Part shown: one piece after another, positions 61,796 to 64,000 of the stretch
Layout: every line of letters begins with the position of its first letter
Numbering within the stretch: the first letter of the stretch is position 1
Origin: Bacteroidota bacterium
GTDB taxonomy: Bacteria; Bacteroidota; Bacteroidia; Flavobacteriales; Flavobacteriaceae
Assembly (NCBI GenBank): GCA_027592025.1
Contig: JAQCIQ010000001.1
Location: 62,001 to 126,000, forward strand
DNA: 64,000 bases
Reading direction: 5' to 3'
Program-made: the position numbers and the translations under genes
The notes under the pieces: generated by a model
What the model saw: the letters and a program-made list of their open reading frames with translations, nothing else
What the model was told of the DNA's origin: nothing
Databases searched by the model: none

Positions 61796-62857
61796 TTAAT
61801 TAATTCTTGAAATTGTCTCTTTTCTTCTCAATTTACCATTTCTAGTGTAAGAGAATTGATTCAAAAAGAATATTTCTTTCGGTCTTGCAAATCGGTCCAG
61901 TACATCAAAAATTGCGTCTTCAAATGTTTCTTCTTCACCTTCTATAACCAAAATCACTTTTTCGCCCAGCTCGGCTTCGGGCAATGACCCGATAAAAAAG
62001 GGCTTTTTGATGAATCCTGAAAGTTTCGCTTCTATTGTTTCAGGCAATAACTTTACACCCCCCGTATTAATAGCGTTGTCAATACGTCCCAGCCAAGAAA
62101 AAGTGCCATCAGAATGCATGTCTACCAAATCGTTCGTAACCAATGCGCCCTCAAATAAATCTGGAGCGTTGATGACCAAGCAGCCTCTTTGATCCAAATC
62201 GACCTTAATATTGCTCAAAGGCCTAAATCCAATACCGTTGTGATCCGCGCGATGAAGTGGCTTGAGAGCGATATGGCTGAAGGTTTCTGTCATGCCATAA
62301 GTTTCGTAGACCGCCGCTCCTTTGTCCTGGATAGCTGATCTTAAGGTAGAATCAACGACTCCTCCACCCACTAAAGTTTTTCCTATCAAGTGAATTCGAT
62401 CTATACTGTTTTTCAATTGCATTGGTGTCATGGCGGCGAAATCGAATTTTTTTCGGACCAACCTCAAAGGTGAGCGACTTGGTGAAACATAATGAAGTTC
62501 CAGCCCCAATATGATCGCTCTAACCAACATCATTTTACCTGCAATATGAGTTGCTGGCAAACATAAAAAACAAGTTTGTCCAGGCTCCAAGCCTAGAGCG
62601 TCGCCTGTGGCTATAGCAGAATTGACCATCGCCTGTTTGGACAGTTTAATCATCTTTGGCTGTCCAGTGCTGCCAGAGGAAGGTGCAAAAACAAAATCCC
62701 TCTCATCCCTCCAATTGAGCAGAAACTCTCCAATGCTTTTTTCGTGATCACCACCTTCTTTGATGAAGGAATACCCTAAATCGATTAATCCACGGGCATC
62801 CATGTGATAACCTTCCCAGCTAAAACGATTGTGAATTTTTGAATAATGGGGCGACAT
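61796..62857 (-). CDS. menE: o-Succinylbenzoate-CoA ligase (AMP-binding)
   Basis: A short (353-residue) acyl-adenylate-forming enzyme. The P-loop-like motif is FAPSSGSTGQPKMIKLS (about 58-74), AAVYETYGMTETFSHIAL the A5 motif, and FSWLGRIDNAINTGGVKLLPE the A8 hinge with its Asp. Near the C-terminus YTRNGKLRRKETI provides the A10 Lys. The next genes on the strand upstream are a CPBP protease and menC, which supports menaquinone synthesis over other AMP-ligase roles. Short MenE forms are usual in Bacteroidota. Confidence 0.87.
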   Translation of the reverse strand: MSPHYSKIHNRFSWEGYHMDARGLIDLGYSFIKEGGDHEKSIGEFLLNWRDERDFVFAPSSGSTGQPKMIKLSKQAMVNSAIATGDALGLEPGQTCFLCLPATHIAGKMMLVRAIILGLELHYVSPSRSPLRLVRKKFDFAAMTPMQLKNSIDRIHLIGKTLVGGGVVDSTLRSAIQDKGAAVYETYGMTETFSHIALKPLHRADHNGIGFRPLSNIKVDLDQRGCLVINAPDLFEGALVTNDLVDMHSDGTFSWLGRIDNAINTGGVKLLPETIEAKLSGFIKKPFFIGSLPEAELGEKVILVIEGEEETFEDAIFDVLDRFARPKEIFFLNQFSYTRNGKLRRKETISRIN

Positions 62858-62861
62858 ACAA

Positions 62862-63773
62862 CTATAAATTGGGGTTTACTACTCGGCCAGTTAAACGATT
62901 TTTCCAATTGGTCCAACCGTATTTCTTAGAAAAAACCAAAAGCAAAATTGGATAATAAATCAAAATGGGTAGTACAATGTCAAACAGAGTTACGGTATCG
63001 CTGTCGCCTACGAGCCTAAATACGGCGTCAGTTTTCAGAGCGGAATAGTCTGCTGTGACCATCAGGGCTGCTAACAGGTTGTTTCCCAAGTGAAATCCAA
63101 GAGCCAATTCTAGTCCTTCATCCATCAAAGTGCAGATGCCCAAAAACAAACCTGTTCCAATGTAAAAGGTCATGGTAACCGTTCCAAGTTCAGCCACTTC
63201 AGGGTTGGCGCTATGAGCTAAACCAAAAAAAAGAGAGGTAAACATTAATGGAAACCATCTGTTTTTCACGATAATACCCAAATGTTGCATGAAATATCCT
63301 CGAAACAAATACTCTTCTAAACCAATTTGAAAAGGGAAAAGCAAGATACTCACTAAAAATAGCAAGCTGAATTTCAACCAATCAAATTGTAAAACATACT
63401 GGGTTGGATCTGCAAAATAGGACAAAACAAATCCTACTAGGGAGATGGAAGTAACGAGAAAAAAGGAAAACCTGAAACGCGACCAGTCAATCTTTGGCCT
63501 TGATGTAGTCAAGGAAGTAATGGATCGCTCGTGTAAGAATTTAACCAAGAAAAACAAGGCGCCTAAAAGGAAAGCAAATGGGATCAAATTGATCGTGAGA
63601 TTCAGCAATGGCGGAAGCTCGCCCATCATGTCATAAACTGCCTCTAAGTCCGAAGGGTCGGTCGTTAGAAATGAAACAAAGTTGAAGATAAAAACACCCG
63701 AAATGGCGGCCGCTGTAAACAGAAACATCCATAATTTAGTGTGACCTCTGTAGGCTTGTTGAATAAAGTCCAT
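62862..63773 (-). CDS. CPBP family intramembrane glutamic endopeptidase
   Basis: A 303-residue membrane protein with about eight helices. The family motifs are intact: EEYLFRG (Glu-Glu and Arg, in IGLEEYLFRGYFMQ), FGLAHSAN with the first His, and GFHLGNNLLAAL with the second His. Members are Rce1-like peptidases or bacteriocin-protection proteins. It sits between menE (4-base gap) and menC (1-base gap), an order I have seen in other Bacteroidota; a role in menaquinone synthesis is not known. Confidence 0.9.
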   Translation of the reverse strand: MDFIQQAYRGHTKLWMFLFTAAAISGVFIFNFVSFLTTDPSDLEAVYDMMGELPPLLNLTINLIPFAFLLGALFFLVKFLHERSITSLTTSRPKIDWSRFRFSFFLVTSISLVGFVLSYFADPTQYVLQFDWLKFSLLFLVSILLFPFQIGLEEYLFRGYFMQHLGIIVKNRWFPLMFTSLFFGLAHSANPEVAELGTVTMTFYIGTGLFLGICTLMDEGLELALGFHLGNNLLAALMVTADYSALKTDAVFRLVGDSDTVTLFDIVLPILIYYPILLLVFSKKYGWTNWKNRLTGRVVNPNL

Positions 63774-63774
63774 G

Positions 63775-64000
63775 TCAAATAATTTGATTAAAATCCCATT
63801 CTTTAGTACCGTTGTAAAACAACCTCCCTTCCTTTACCTGCAGAGGCGAATCTAAGTTATTTAAAAACAATCCTCCCGTTCCAAGACCTTGTGGCAAGGG
63901 GTTTCTCTTCTTAAAAGCCCATTGAGCGATAGCGTTCAAACCCACATTGCTTTCCAATGCGCTGGTAATCCACCACCCAATCTTGAATTCATCGGCAATT
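63775..64000 (-). CDS. menC: o-Succinylbenzoate synthase, C-terminal part (cut by window edge)
   Basis: The minus strand reads open from the window edge: FKIGWWITSALESNVGLNA, then IAQWAFKKRNPLPQGLGTGGLF, to the stop at 63775 (75 codons). TSALESN[V/I]GLNAIAQ and HGLGTG/QGLGTG with LFLNNLDSPL are the C-terminal signature of the enolase-superfamily o-succinylbenzoate synthase of Bacteroidota. It dehydrates SHCHC to o-succinylbenzoate in menaquinone synthesis. The catalytic lysines lie outside the window. Confidence 0.85.
   Translation of the reverse strand, partial: IADEFKIGWWITSALESNVGLNAIAQWAFKKRNPLPQGLGTGGLFLNNLDSPLQVKEGRLFYNGTKEWDFNQII

Noticed and set aside
1-64000. tRNA, rRNA, riboswitch, prophage or integrative element
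   Set aside because: I found no cloverleaf, rRNA-like sequence, integrase, transposase or terminal repeats; the spacers are short and the genes are mainly core functions.

Overview
The window looks like chromosomal DNA from a Bacteroidota bacterium, most likely Flavobacteriia-like. The lines of evidence are: promoters with the TAnnTTTG -7 box and few Shine-Dalgarno sites; a fused lpxC-fabZ gene; PorX and a type IX secretion sorting domain; and families largely confined to this phylum (DUF6787, DUF3667, DUF4834, CAL67264 membrane protein). I see no rRNA, tRNA, CRISPR array, prophage or insertion sequence. Coding density is high and no gene-free stretch exceeds 300 bases.

Layout. 1-5 kb: a cut-off PIG-L deacetylase, msrA, a DUF6787 membrane protein, the serine-pathway pair serC-serA, and a LuxC-type acyl-CoA reductase divergent from a dicluster ferredoxin. 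5-11 kb: ychF, an interrupted secreted DUF1028 gene, aquaporin aqpZ, gamma-glutamyltransferase and a broken M20 amidohydrolase. 11-16 kb: topoisomerase IV (parE-parC). 16-24 kb: a lipoprotein, an XRE regulator divergent from an M14 peptidase, an Lrp-type regulator, aroB, proline dehydrogenase, alanine dehydrogenase, tsaE and porX. 24-31 kb: an envelope block (HD hydrolase, lpxD, lpxC-fabZ, lpxA, efp, a second lpxD-like gene, sucD), then fabG. 32-37 kb: a membrane VWA protein, an SPFH/prohibitin protein, a TruA-like enzyme and DUF2461. 37-41 kb: DUF4834, YfhO and a glycosyltransferase in one operon. 41-46 kb: an outer-membrane protein, a GNAT-like protein, an AONS-family acyltransferase and a cysteine-synthase-fold enzyme. 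The last two look like capnine (sulfonolipid) genes. 46-54 kb: an S9 peptidase lipoprotein, threonine aldolase, DUF3667, a frameshifted lipoprotein, YbjQ with a 44-residue partner, an esterase, a 5'-truncated DUF4139-like gene and a repeat lipoprotein. 54-64 kb: prfB with its programmed frameshift, a TonB-type receptor, fumC, hutI-hutG, and menE-CPBP protease-menC (menC is cut by the window edge).

How genes work together. SerA and SerC make O-phosphoserine, which could feed the cysteine-synthase-fold enzyme if that makes cysteate; the AONS-family enzyme would then condense cysteate with a fatty acyl group. LpxD, LpxC-FabZ and LpxA cover the early steps of lipid A synthesis. HutI and HutG are the last two steps of histidine breakdown. 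MenE and MenC belong to menaquinone synthesis. PorX ties the cell to type IX secretion.

Four genes are damaged: two by single in-frame stops (one of these also lacks its 3' end), one by a frameshift in an A-run and one by loss of its 5' end. Three membrane proteins under 60 residues are annotated. The most interesting points are the candidate sulfonolipid locus with its adjoining GNAT gene, the paired TTACA-AA-TGTAA sites between the XRE and M14 genes, -7 boxes so close to start codons that mRNAs should be leaderless, and a Shine-Dalgarno-dependent prfB frameshift in a phylum that hardly uses Shine-Dalgarno pairing.
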